Below, one piece after another: positions 55,715 through 63,487 of a stretch of 64,000 nt of DNA. Source of the DNA: Streptomyces sp. NBC_01571 (GTDB lineage Bacteria; Actinomycetota; Actinomycetes; Streptomycetales; Streptomycetaceae); the NCBI RefSeq assembly GCF_026339875.1, contig NZ_JAPEPZ010000001.1:5146001-5210000 (forward strand). Reading direction: 5' to 3'. The notes under the pieces are model-generated. The model did no database searches. It had not been told where the DNA came from and saw only the letters and a program-made list of their open reading frames with translations. A program made the position numbers and the translations under genes. The stretch's first letter is position 1; every line of letters starts with the position of its first letter.

Positions 55715-55990
55715 ATGACGGACCGGGAAGAGAAGTCCCCGGAGCAGTCCATGCAGCCGAAGCAACAAAAGCGCTCGGCGCGACCCGAGCGGCCCGAGCA
55801 GCCGCCACGCTGGCCGGAGCGGCCGGTCCAGCGGCCGGAGCAGGAGACGGACGCCCAGCGCAGGCGACGCCGGGCCCAGTTCCTCCGTGAACTCACCGAG
55901 GCGCGCGAGCTGCGCGACCGCGTCCAGCCACGCCGCGCCAAGGTCGCCCGCCTCCGCCACGCCATGCGCATGCGCACCTTCCGCTGGTAG
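55715..55990 (+). CDS. small basic hypothetical protein
   Basis: A 91-residue protein. The first half is Gln/Pro/Glu/Arg-rich and disordered; the second half is a strongly basic helix, RRRRAQFLRELTEARELRDR then PRRAKVARLRHAMRMRTFRW. The conserved-looking C-terminus suggests RNA or DNA binding. I recall a homologue in the same position upstream of the tadA region in other Streptomyces. Confidence 0.75.
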   Translation: MTDREEKSPEQSMQPKQQKRSARPERPEQPPRWPERPVQRPEQETDAQRRRRRAQFLRELTEARELRDRVQPRRAKVARLRHAMRMRTFRW

Positions 55991-56230
55991 CTCCGCGGGG
56001 ATCCGCCCACGCCGTGAGGGCGTAGACATGCACGCGCGACGCCAAGGGCCGCGTACGATCCGCTGGTAGCGATCAAAAGAGGCAGACACAGCAGCCCGAA
56101 GACGTCCCCTGGGCGCTCTGTTTCTGCCACGATTCCGAGTGGGTGGGGTCTCGGAGCAGCACTCCCCGCCCACCAACCTCCGCCGGGGGGACCCCCAACC
56201 GGCACGCCTATGACCAGTGGGAGAGTCACG

Positions 56231-56770
56231 GTGTACTTCGCCGCACTGCTCGCGCGCACCGAAGACGGGTGGGAAGCGAGCGACACAGAGCTCGACGATG
56301 TGGAGACCCTGTCGGATCTGACCGACCTGGCCCGTGAAGCCTCGGAGGAGGACACGGTGCTCGTACTCATCGAGCAGGAGGACGCGTGGTTCGGCGTCGT
56401 CCGCGTGGACGGCGAGGAGGACCCTCGTATCTACGTCTCGGATGCCGCAGCCGCCGCCCGCAGCTCGTACGGCGAGATCCTGCTCACGGACGAACTACTA
56501 GGACGGGATCCGGGCGACGACGACGCCGACCTGGACTCCCTCGACCTGGACGGCACCGAGGACGGTGAGCCCGACGACGCACACGACTCCGATGACGAGG
56601 ACGAGACCGTGTCCAGCGAGGCCGTCTCGCACAGCCCCGTCGGGGACCGCGAGATCCTCGCCGACCTCGGGGTGAGCGAGAAGGAACTGCTCGCCCTGGA
56701 CGAAGGCGACGCGCTCAGCACGATCGCCGACGCCCTGGGGGCGGCGGAGGTCCTGGAGACCGTCCGCTAG
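56231..56770 (+). CDS. tRNA adenosine deaminase-associated protein
   Basis: A 179-residue acidic protein. The N-terminal half (MYFAALLARTEDGWEASDTE, then IYVSDAAAAARSSYGEILL) is the conserved domain of the TadA-associated family; the centre is an Asp/Glu-rich linker and the C-terminus a short helical domain. I start at GTG 56231, which has GGGAGAG upstream; the in-frame ATG at 56210 lacks a ribosome binding site. It lies 22 bp before tadA, presumably as an operon partner of the deaminase. Confidence 0.9.
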   Translation: MYFAALLARTEDGWEASDTELDDVETLSDLTDLAREASEEDTVLVLIEQEDAWFGVVRVDGEEDPRIYVSDAAAAARSSYGEILLTDELLGRDPGDDDADLDSLDLDGTEDGEPDDAHDSDDEDETVSSEAVSHSPVGDREILADLGVSEKELLALDEGDALSTIADALGAAEVLETVR

Positions 56771-56792
56771 TTCCCCGGGTTAGGTTTCCCGG

Positions 56793-57284
56793 GTGAGCGG
56801 CACAACAGAGACCTTTCCACGAGATCCGGTACGCGACCGCTGGCGGGCCGCGATGCGGCTCGCCCTGGACGAGGCCGAGCGGGCCGTCCGGGGCGGGGAT
56901 GTCCCCGTCGGCGCCGTCGTGCTGTCCACGGACGGTACGACGGTGCTCGCGACCGGACACAACGAGCGTGAGGCCACCGGTGATCCGACGGCCCACGCCG
57001 AGGTGCTCGCGATCCGCGGGGCCGCCCAGCGGCTCGGCGAGTGGCGGCTGTCCGGTTGCACGCTCGTCGTGACCCTGGAGCCCTGCGCGATGTGCGCGGG
57101 CGCGCTGGTGCAGTCCCGGGTGGACCGGGTGGTCTTCGGAGCCCGCGACGAGAAGGCGGGCGCGGTCGGCTCCGTCTGGGACCTCGTACGCGACCGCCGG
57201 CTCAACCACCGGCCCGAGGTCATCGGCGGTGTGCTCGACGAGGAGTGCGGCCGTCTCCTCACCGGATTCTTCCGCTCCCGCTGA
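56793..57284 (+). CDS. tadA: tRNA-specific adenosine deaminase
   Basis: A 163-residue zinc deaminase forming inosine at the wobble position of tRNA-Arg(ACG). Zinc ligands and catalytic Glu are His68 and Glu70 (HAE), Cys98 and Cys101 (PCAMC). The N-terminus is about 15 residues longer than E. coli TadA, as usual in Streptomyces. It is followed by tRNA-Ser(CGA). Confidence 0.95.
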   Translation: MSGTTETFPRDPVRDRWRAAMRLALDEAERAVRGGDVPVGAVVLSTDGTTVLATGHNEREATGDPTAHAEVLAIRGAAQRLGEWRLSGCTLVVTLEPCAMCAGALVQSRVDRVVFGARDEKAGAVGSVWDLVRDRRLNHRPEVIGGVLDEECGRLLTGFFRSR

Positions 57285-57345
57285 ACCCCGGAGGTGCGGG
57301 AAACGGATTTCGGACCACGGCCCACCTTGGGGTAAGGTCTCTCTC

Positions 57346-57430
57346 GGTAGCGTGTCCGAGCGGCCGAAGGAGCTCGCCTCGAAAGCGAGTGTGGCGCAAG
57401 TCACCGAGGGTTCAAATCCCTCCGCTACCG
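57346..57430 (+). tRNA. tRNA-Ser (anticodon CGA), AICE integration site
   Basis: An 85-nt class II tRNA. The acceptor GGTAGCG pairs with CGCTACC (57423-57429). The anticodon stem CTCGC/GCGAG has the loop CTCGAAA with CGA at 57380-57382. CCA is not encoded. The integrative element follows at once, so its 3' end should be the attachment core (attL); the other copy would be outside the window. Confidence 0.95.
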
Positions 57431-57436
57431 CAGGTA

Positions 57437-57473
57437 GAAGGGGCGTCCGGTTCATCGAACCGGACGCCCCTTC
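57437..57473 (+). terminator. hairpin after tRNA-Ser(CGA)
   Basis: A perfect 17-bp stem (57437-57453 with 57457-57473), loop ATC. The downstream CTTCCGTCTCAGTTTCCGTC resembles the DNA beyond attachment copy B near 35022, implying related elements at both tRNA-Ser genes. Confidence 0.88.
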
Positions 57474-57594
57474 GGCTTCCGTCTCAGTTTCCGTCTCAGT
57501 TGCGAAGCTGACCGCCCAAACCATGCGCGAGCAGGTCACCGCAAGAGCAGAATCTCAGTCGACATGTAGGAGTACTGGCCAACGGGGGCGAGGT

Positions 57595-57909
57595 ATGGAC
57601 TCAGGCCTATTCACGAATCTCGCGTCGGTCGTCACCGTAGCGGCAGTAATCTCGACAAACCCGGCAATCCGCCGCGTCCTCAAGTCGGTCTTCCAGCGCC
57701 CACGGGAGACTTCCGTCATCATCACGATGGACGGCAAGCAGATCGAGGTAACCGGCACCTCAACGGTGACAACGCAAGCTGCAGTTGAGTTGGTGCTGCG
57801 CAGAGCCTTCGAGGCGGACTCGGAGGCTGCCAGGGAAGACGACACAGCCGCCTCTCAGGCCCCGGATTCAGAAGGCACCCGAAGGAGCGGGGGTGCAGAA
57901 AATGAGTGA
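57595..57909 (+). CDS. element-encoded small membrane-anchored protein
   Basis: A 104-residue protein with one N-terminal hydrophobic helix (LFTNLASVVTVAAVIS) followed by a basic stretch (RRVLKSVFQRPRETS) and an alpha/beta-like domain with VIITMDGKQIEVTG. The topology (helix then small domain) faintly recalls effector-associated constant components of actinobacterial conflict systems, but I cannot confirm it. ATG 57595 has GGGGGCGAGG upstream. Its end overlaps the next gene by 8 bp. Confidence 0.7.
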   Translation: MDSGLFTNLASVVTVAAVISTNPAIRRVLKSVFQRPRETSVIITMDGKQIEVTGTSTVTTQAAVELVLRRAFEADSEAAREDDTAASQAPDSEGTRRSGGAENE

Positions 57910-58198
57910 AGGAGTCGTTGGAGGCCCCGCCGACGTACCTGAGCCTTCTTCATTCGCGCACAACTCGGGCGCAACGAGCACGCCCCCCGCACTAACAACC
58001 GTGACCGCCCACTTCAAGTTGGTGTTTCTGTGCGTGACTGCAATCACTCTCCTCACCCTTGCAGCCAGCTTGTATATCGGCATCTTCGTAACGAAGCCGA
58101 CTGAAGCCGCGAAGTCCGCAATGGATACCTGTTCGACCCTCGCAAATCTTGGCTTCGGTGCCATGGTCGGACTTCTGGGCGGCAAGGCCGTGAACTAA
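57902..58198 (+). CDS. element-encoded small membrane protein
   Basis: A 98-residue protein with a soluble 35-residue N-terminus, one strong transmembrane helix (LVFLCVTAITLLTLAASLYI) and a second weaker glycine-rich helix ending GLLGGKAVN. The GC content is lower than in the core genes (many A/T third positions), consistent with transfer. It is overlapped 8 bp by the upstream gene and likely works with it. No known family. Confidence 0.72.
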   Translation: MSEGVVGGPADVPEPSSFAHNSGATSTPPALTTVTAHFKLVFLCVTAITLLTLAASLYIGIFVTKPTEAAKSAMDTCSTLANLGFGAMVGLLGGKAVN

Positions 58199-58231
58199 GG
58201 GGGCAAGGATCTCCCTGCCCCCTACCCGTGT

Positions 58232-59512
58232 TCAGCCGATCCGTACGAGTGCCCCAGCGAGTCCGTCATCGTCGCCTGGTCCGGCTCCGGGCGACTCCCA
58301 AATGAGCCCGTCAACTCGCTGCGCAACCTCATCGCGAACGGTGTCGACCATGTGCTGATACCGCGCAGCCATGGCGGTGGTGGACCACCCCATGAGGCCC
58401 ATGACGGCCCTCTCTGAGACCCCGAGGATCAGGAGCACCGTTGCAGCGGTGTGACGTGCGTCATGTAGCCGGCCGTCCCGCACCTTGGCGTCCCTGAGTA
58501 GTTCCTTCCAGTCGTCATAGTCCGTGCGTGGAGGCGTTCCCCGCCCAACGGGCGTCGCGAAGAGCCAGCCCTCATCCGTCCAGTCAGACCCCGCCGCGTC
58601 GCGTTCGGCATCCTGCCTGGCTTTGTGCATCTTCAGCAGGTCTACGAGCTGAGCCGGCAGGCCGACCGATCGGCGCCCCGCGCGGGACTTCGTGTCCGCC
58701 GTCTCGGGGTTGGTCCGTTCGCGCTGCGGGCAGTAGCCGGCCTTTCTGCCGCACCTGTCGCCGCACCCGTGGGCGTAGTGAGGGCGGCGACGGCTCCGAC
58801 GCACCATCAGCACCCCACGTCGCAGATCCACATCAGCCCACTTCAGGCCGAGAGCCTCCCCCTGTCGGAGCCCGAGAGCCAGAGCTACGGCCCAGCGGGC
58901 AGAGTTCCGACGGCCGTCGGCGGTCCGAAGCAGTCGTTGAACCTCCGTGACGGTGTAGGGCTCGATCTCCTCTTCGCTCAGACGAGGAGCCTTGGCGAGC
59001 TGCACCGGATTGCGCGTGAGGTGACCCCGCCGTACCGCCTCATTCAGTGCAGTCCGAAAGGTGCGGTGGATCTGATGGATCGTTCCGGCCCTGCGACCAT
59101 CGGCCTGCATCTTTCCGTAGAACCGTTCGATGTGCTCAGGTCCGAGCTTGTCCAGACGGTGCGCTCCAAGAGCGGGGATCAGGTGTTTCCGCACTGCAAC
59201 GCCGTACCCCACCATCGTGTTCTCGTTGACGGCCAACGGGGCGATGCTTTCAACCCAATGGGTCAGCCACGTCTCTACCGTCCAGGCTCGCCCGGCCTTC
59301 CGAACGGTGCCGCCGTCCCGCTGCTTCTCCAGCTCGCGGACGGCTGTCGTGACCTCGGCTCGGGTCTTGCGTTCGACATGGCGACGATCCGGCTTGCCGT
59401 TGTCCCGGATTCCTACGGTGACGCGGCCGTGCCACTTGCCATCCTTGCCCAGGTAGATGGACGAACGGCCGTTGGGCTGCCGGGTGCGCTTGTCGTTCTT
59501 CTCTTCTGCCAC
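58232..59512 (-). CDS. tyrosine-family site-specific integrase
   Basis: A 426-residue integrase with an N-terminal arm-binding region, SAM-like core-binding domain (about 75-170) and catalytic domain: Arg216 (LGLRQGEALGL), His350/Arg353 (LHDARHTAA), Trp376 and nucleophile Tyr385 (AARYQHM). A cysteine-rich insertion between the first Arg and HxxR boxes (Cys250, Cys254, Cys261 with His residues) may bind zinc and is shared with pseudogene remnant 1. It inserts the element into tRNA-Ser(CGA). Gene is intact. Excisionase gene lies 9 bp upstream. Confidence 0.96.
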   Translation of the reverse strand: MAEEKNDKRTRQPNGRSSIYLGKDGKWHGRVTVGIRDNGKPDRRHVERKTRAEVTTAVRELEKQRDGGTVRKAGRAWTVETWLTHWVESIAPLAVNENTMVGYGVAVRKHLIPALGAHRLDKLGPEHIERFYGKMQADGRRAGTIHQIHRTFRTALNEAVRRGHLTRNPVQLAKAPRLSEEEIEPYTVTEVQRLLRTADGRRNSARWAVALALGLRQGEALGLKWADVDLRRGVLMVRRSRRRPHYAHGCGDRCGRKAGYCPQRERTNPETADTKSRAGRRSVGLPAQLVDLLKMHKARQDAERDAAGSDWTDEGWLFATPVGRGTPPRTDYDDWKELLRDAKVRDGRLHDARHTAATVLLILGVSERAVMGLMGWSTTAMAARYQHMVDTVRDEVAQRVDGLIWESPGAGPGDDDGLAGALVRIG

Positions 59513-59521
59513 GGGTACTCC

Positions 59522-59761
59522 TCAGGCTGCTGCGGCGGTCATAGGGGCGGGGGTGTGCTGCGCCTCGCGGCGGCGGGTGACGAACTCGGGCACAGCGTCG
59601 ACCGGCACCCTGCGGAGGTGGCCAACGGTGATGGATTCCAGCTCTCCGGAACTGATGAGCCGGTAGCAGACGGTGCGGCCGATCCGGAGGCGGCGGGCAG
59701 CTTCCTCCACGGTGAGCAGTACGAGGGTGTTGTCGAACGCGTCGGCGGGGGCCGTATCCAT
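59522..59761 (-). CDS. excisionase-type helix-turn-helix protein
   Basis: A 79-residue protein with a MerR/Xis-type winged helix: LLTVEEAARRLRIGRTVCYR then GHLRRVPVDAVPEFVTRRRE. It should direct excision with the integrase. I start at ATG 59761 with GGGAG upstream; a longer in-frame start at 59839 adds 26 unlike residues. The pair integrase-excisionase is typical of AICEs. Confidence 0.9.
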   Translation of the reverse strand: MDTAPADAFDNTLVLLTVEEAARRLRIGRTVCYRLISSGELESITVGHLRRVPVDAVPEFVTRRREAQHTPAPMTAAAA

Positions 59762-59831
59762 GCGGAGATCTCCCTGAAACCGAAGGAGTGAGGGGTAGCG
59801 GGTGCGCGTGTCTGTCCGAGGTTCGGATTTC

Positions 59832-60037
59832 TGCGTCACCGCGTCATCTGCGTCACTTGAGGCTCTGACCTGCGGTTTTGGGTGACGCGGCGGATCGGGG
59901 CTGCGTCACCGCTGCGTCATCGGCTGCGTCACCGGGTGACGCAGGTGACGCAGAATGACGCAGAGCCGACCGTCTGCGTCACCGCTATTGCCGCAGGCCA
60001 GCGGCGGTTTTCCGAGTCGGGTGACGCAGGTGACGCA
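59832..60037. repeat. array of eleven TGACGCA heptamers (candidate iterons or operator)
   Basis: TGACGCA or its complement occurs exactly at 59832, 59849, 59902, 59913, 59925, 59937, 59946, 59956, 59975, 60022 and 60031 within 206 bp, with near copies between. Orientation changes: inward CTGCGTCACC blocks and GGTGACGCAG blocks. Spacing is mostly 9-12 bp, about one helical turn. It lies between excisionase and the replication operon, the usual place for an element origin or for an Xis/repressor operator. No gene overlaps it. Confidence 0.9.
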
Positions 60038-60146
60038 GCGTCTTCCCTCTTAGGACAAAGAAGGGGCTGCCTGTAGTACTCGGGTGCGCCTCACAGAGCG
60101 AAGAAGGAGCCGCTGCGCGGCGCGACCTTGGAGCGGCGTTCCGCCG

Positions 60147-60192
60147 AACAGCAAGAGGAGCACGCCACGCCGCGGGTGCTCCTCTTGCTGTT
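60147..60192 (-). terminator. terminator of the replication operon
   Basis: A perfect 17-bp stem AACAGCAAGAGGAGCAC (60147-60163) with 60176-60192 and a 12-nt loop, 25 bp beyond the ATPase stop on the minus strand. Confidence 0.85.
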
Positions 60193-60216
60193 GGCTTGAG
60201 CGTGTGGACCCACGGG

Positions 60217-61698
60217 TCAGAACGCCTGCGTCTGCTCGTGCGGTGGCAGGGTCAGGGCGACGGTGCGGGTCATTTCGAGGTAGCGGCCCGCCTTGGTACG
60301 GCCCGAGTCGATGAGCACGCCCCGTGCCGCCAGCGTGGGTTGGAGGCGCTTGAGGCGGTCGGAGAGGACTTTGCCGGTGGTCGGCCACCCCTTGGGCAGA
60401 GGGCGGCACTCGTCGCCGCTGTAGACGCTGCTGAGGCATGACAGCCACTCCGTGGACGTCATCCGCTGCGCCGTGCCCGGCTCGATGGTGTCGGCGTGCC
60501 GCAGGACGGTCTGTGCGAGGAGGTCCCCCTCGATCACGTCGTCGTTCAGGTCGTCCAGACTGGCTCGGTAGGCGGTGAGAGCTCCGAGCCCGGTCGCGGC
60601 ATCGAGCTGTGCGCACAGGTGGGCGAAGTCCGCCATCCGTAGGTCGGTGGGGGTCTCCGTCTCCACTGCGCGGACCTTGACCGTCAGGTCCAGGAGCGAG
60701 CCGAGGACCACGGGCAAGACTTCCGCGTAATCCGCCCACAGTTCAGCTTCGGTACGCCGGACACGGGGCCGCTCCAACCGCAGCGGCAGGAGCCGTTCCG
60801 CAAGGTCGGGGCGGATGACACCGACGTCGATACCGGTGAGGAGCAGGGGGCGGCGGTAGCCGACGCGGAACACGTCCCCGTCGGTGAACAGCGCGCGTTT
60901 GACGCTCTCGGCTCCGGTCACGATGCAGCACATCGCGTCGGAGAGATCCGGCGTCATGTGCGACAGGTTGTCCAGCGCGGTGATCCATCCCGCCGCCACC
61001 GCCGCGATCAGGTTTTCCTCATCCTTCGGTGCCCGGCGCAAGTCACCGCTCATCCCCTCGATGATCCGGGTGAGCATCCGGCCCCCGGTCGACTTCCCCG
61101 CCCCCTGCGGCCCCGTAAGGAACGGCGCTGGTACCGGCACGGACGGCCCGAGACAACCGATCAGCCACGCGATAGCCAAGCACTCGGTTTCCGCGTTCGC
61201 GAAGTTGCACAGCCGCATCAGCAGGTCAATGCCCTTGCCGTTGGTGTCCTTCGCCGGCAACGGGAGTTCCCCAGTGAGCTGCGTCCGGCGCCAGCACACC
61301 TCACGCGGGTCGGGGGTGAGCACGTCCCAGCCGGTGGGGTGGATGCGGACGGACTTGCCGTCATCGCGGCCCAGGTCCAGCCACGTCGCCCCGTCGAACC
61401 CGGGGGCGACACGGATGTGCACGGCGTGCGTGTCCGCGTCCAACGCGAGTGCTTCGATCAAGTCCAACGCCTCCTTCATCGCCGACCCGTTGAACACGCC
61501 GTGCCCGTCCTTGAACAGGCCGACCATGAGTTCCTGGCGGTGGCTGCCCGTGGTGCCCTGCGAGCGGATCGGCCGGGCGACGGGGTGGCCCGTCTTCTGC
61601 GCGTACACGGTCCCGTCTGCGGTGCGGAAGTACCGGAAATGCTCCTGTGCGTAGTCCGCAATGACCTTGCGGCCGGGGTTCTTTTCGTCGTCAGACAT
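60217..61698 (-). CDS. P-loop ATPase/helicase of the AICE replication module
   Basis: A 493-residue protein with Walker A GPQGAGKSTGG (around residue 194), a Walker B-like stretch (WITALDNLSHMTPDLS) and arginine-rich C-terminal domain. The arrangement resembles VirE/D5-like helicases that partner primase-polymerases in phages and AICEs, though a clear SF3 signature is not visible. The N-terminus looks like a small DNA-binding domain. ATG 61698 overlaps the Prim-Pol stop by 8 bp, so they are translationally coupled. It probably unwinds the element during replication. Confidence 0.82.
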   Translation of the reverse strand: MSDDEKNPGRKVIADYAQEHFRYFRTADGTVYAQKTGHPVARPIRSQGTTGSHRQELMVGLFKDGHGVFNGSAMKEALDLIEALALDADTHAVHIRVAPGFDGATWLDLGRDDGKSVRIHPTGWDVLTPDPREVCWRRTQLTGELPLPAKDTNGKGIDLLMRLCNFANAETECLAIAWLIGCLGPSVPVPAPFLTGPQGAGKSTGGRMLTRIIEGMSGDLRRAPKDEENLIAAVAAGWITALDNLSHMTPDLSDAMCCIVTGAESVKRALFTDGDVFRVGYRRPLLLTGIDVGVIRPDLAERLLPLRLERPRVRRTEAELWADYAEVLPVVLGSLLDLTVKVRAVETETPTDLRMADFAHLCAQLDAATGLGALTAYRASLDDLNDDVIEGDLLAQTVLRHADTIEPGTAQRMTSTEWLSCLSSVYSGDECRPLPKGWPTTGKVLSDRLKRLQPTLAARGVLIDSGRTKAGRYLEMTRTVALTLPPHEQTQAF

Positions 61699-62539
61699 GG
61701 CTGAGTCCCAACGTGATCAGGGCGTTGGTCCACGCGTCGGTGCAGTGCCGCGGCGATTCGCCCTTGGCCTGCGCGGCCGTGAACAGCCGTGCAGCGTGGG
61801 CATCGGTGAGGCAGCCGCACCGGCCGTGCGTGGACAGCACGGCGAGGAACGTCCGGTAGACAGTGGCGTGCACCGCACTCGATGCCGCGGCGATGCTCTG
61901 TTCCGCCATGGCGATGCCACGTTCGAGAAACGAGGGTGTGCGGTGCGGACACGCGCCCCGTTGGCCACTCAGGGGCACTGAGAGCGTCTGTGGCGCCCTA
62001 CGGGCCGCGGGCGGCTCGTTTACTGTCAGGGCGCGCACAGCGTCCGTGAGAGCGGCCGTGACGCCCGTGCCAGATCCGAGCCAACGGGCGTATGCCATAA
62101 GGGACTTGATGTCGATGCCGGGTCGTACGGCGTTGGCGGACTGCATGGTGCCGCGGTAGATCCAGTGCTCGCCCCGGGTCGTGGCCACGGTCCGGGTGGC
62201 CGGCAGGGTCTCGCGGGCCCACGCGATAGCGGCGGGGTCGTCCAGGTCGACCACGGTCACCCCGGCGCCGCCGGGGTGGTAGGCGACCGCCGTCGCGTGC
62301 TGCCATACCGGCGCCCACGCTGTGGAGTTGAGGGCCTGCGGGTCGGTGGTGGCCGCGGCCCACCCGTGGCACGGCCGCGGGCAGACGCAGGGGCCCGGGG
62401 TCCGCATGTTGGGCCGGCCACCGCACGCGTTCCTGGCGCAGGTCGGGCAGTTCCCGAACGGCAGCTTCCCCCGGCGCAGTGGCAGAACGGGCACGCCCTG
62501 CGTCGCGAGAAGCAGGGCAGTGCGCAGGTGGTCTTTCAT
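61691..62539 (-). CDS. primase-polymerase (AEP-type Prim-Pol) of the AICE
   Basis: A 282-residue protein of the archaeo-eukaryotic primase type. The active-site acidic residues lie in VTVVDLDDPAA (DxD) and the basic His in TTRGEHWIYRG. The N-terminus has a Cys-rich region (CPTCARNACGG, CVCPRPCHGW) likely to bind zinc. It would make primers and extend DNA for element replication, a mode known for a subclass of AICEs. Its ATG overlaps the stop of the DpdA-like gene by 4 bp. Confidence 0.85.
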   Translation of the reverse strand: MKDHLRTALLLATQGVPVLPLRRGKLPFGNCPTCARNACGGRPNMRTPGPCVCPRPCHGWAAATTDPQALNSTAWAPVWQHATAVAYHPGGAGVTVVDLDDPAAIAWARETLPATRTVATTRGEHWIYRGTMQSANAVRPGIDIKSLMAYARWLGSGTGVTAALTDAVRALTVNEPPAARRAPQTLSVPLSGQRGACPHRTPSFLERGIAMAEQSIAAASSAVHATVYRTFLAVLSTHGRCGCLTDAHAARLFTAAQAKGESPRHCTDAWTNALITLGLSHV

Positions 62540-63399
62540 GCGGCGCTCCGGTCGGTGAGGAGCATTTGGTGGTGGCTGGGGATGGCGTCGATGACGCGCT
62601 CGCGCCAAAGCAGGGCGTAGTCAATGCAGTTCGCGCAGTTCTTGTGTGGGTGGCCGGGCAGCGGCGGCCGGCGGCGGGCGTGGGAACTCCAAGCGGCGGA
62701 GTCCGCGGAGGCGAGGAGGTGCCCGACGCGTTCCAGGCCGAGGATCTTGAAGCCGAAGCCATGCAGACGCAGGCCGTGCGCGGCCATCGCGGTGACGATG
62801 GCAGCGCCCTGGCGGGTGGACTGCAGTCGGCAGACCGAGCCCAAGCCGACGACCGGTTCCGCCCGCAGGTCCACGTCCGCCTTCTCGTACAGCTCCACGC
62901 AATGCTCGTACTCGGGGATGCTGCGCCCTTGTAGGACGGGGGCGATGCGCAGGTCGGGGGCGAGGGAGCGCAGTTCGAGGAAGTTCGCCACGGTGCGGCG
63001 CTGGTGCTCAGCAACGGACAGGTGGGTGCCGACGAAGTACTGACCGCCGAACCAACCGCCATGGATGATGGCGTCCTCGCACATCCAATCCTGTTGCGCA
63101 GCCCAGTCGTAGGGGCCGACGTGCTCCCAGATACGTCGCAGGTCATCGACGTACTGGCGCGGTGTGCGGGTCCAGATGCCCCTTTCCTTCAGCTCCGAGA
63201 AGCCTCCGGAGTCGATCGCGTAGGGGCCTTGAGCCTCGTCCCACTTCCGGGCGCGGTCGAAGTGCTCGGACTTCAAGAACAGCGGCACGTCGGTCAGGCG
63301 CAGCCAGTGCCGTTTGTGGGTGGTCAGGTAGAACCGCATACCGGCCGCGGCGGGAGCTCCCGCCGGTAAGGCTCGCGGCAGGCTGGTGGGTTGCGTCAT
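62536..63399 (-). CDS. TGT-superfamily (DpdA-like, DUF7221-type) nucleobase transglycosylase
   Basis: A 287-residue protein with a queuine-tRNA-ribosyltransferase-like core. The binding-pocket motif is YAIDSGGFSELKERGIW (Asp63), and a second Asp lies in QQDWMC. The substrate loop APVLQGRSIPEYEHCVELY precedes PVVGLGSVC, as in TGT. Near the C-terminus CANC (C255, C258) may bind zinc. It is shorter than bacterial TGT. DpdA paralogues insert 7-deazaguanine into DNA and protect it from restriction. Here it is translationally coupled to Prim-Pol, so I infer DNA rather than tRNA as target. No preQ0 synthesis genes are in the window. Confidence 0.75.
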   Translation of the reverse strand: MTQPTSLPRALPAGAPAAAGMRFYLTTHKRHWLRLTDVPLFLKSEHFDRARKWDEAQGPYAIDSGGFSELKERGIWTRTPRQYVDDLRRIWEHVGPYDWAAQQDWMCEDAIIHGGWFGGQYFVGTHLSVAEHQRRTVANFLELRSLAPDLRIAPVLQGRSIPEYEHCVELYEKADVDLRAEPVVGLGSVCRLQSTRQGAAIVTAMAAHGLRLHGFGFKILGLERVGHLLASADSAAWSSHARRRPPLPGHPHKNCANCIDYALLWRERVIDAIPSHHQMLLTDRSAA

Positions 63400-63437
63400 G
63401 CTGAATGTCTCCAGTTCCTTCGAGGGATGCTGGTGGA

Positions 63438-63481
63438 CAAGGGCGGCCCCGTTCTTTGGCGAGACGTGGGGGCCGCCCTTG
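63438..63481 (-). terminator. hairpin between the small membrane gene and the DpdA-like gene
   Basis: A 13-bp stem CAAGGGCGGCCCC (63438-63450) with its complement (63469-63481) and 18-nt loop, just downstream of the 63488 stop on the minus strand. It could end that transcript or attenuate read-through to the replication operon. Confidence 0.7.
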
Positions 63482-63487
63482 GCGTAG

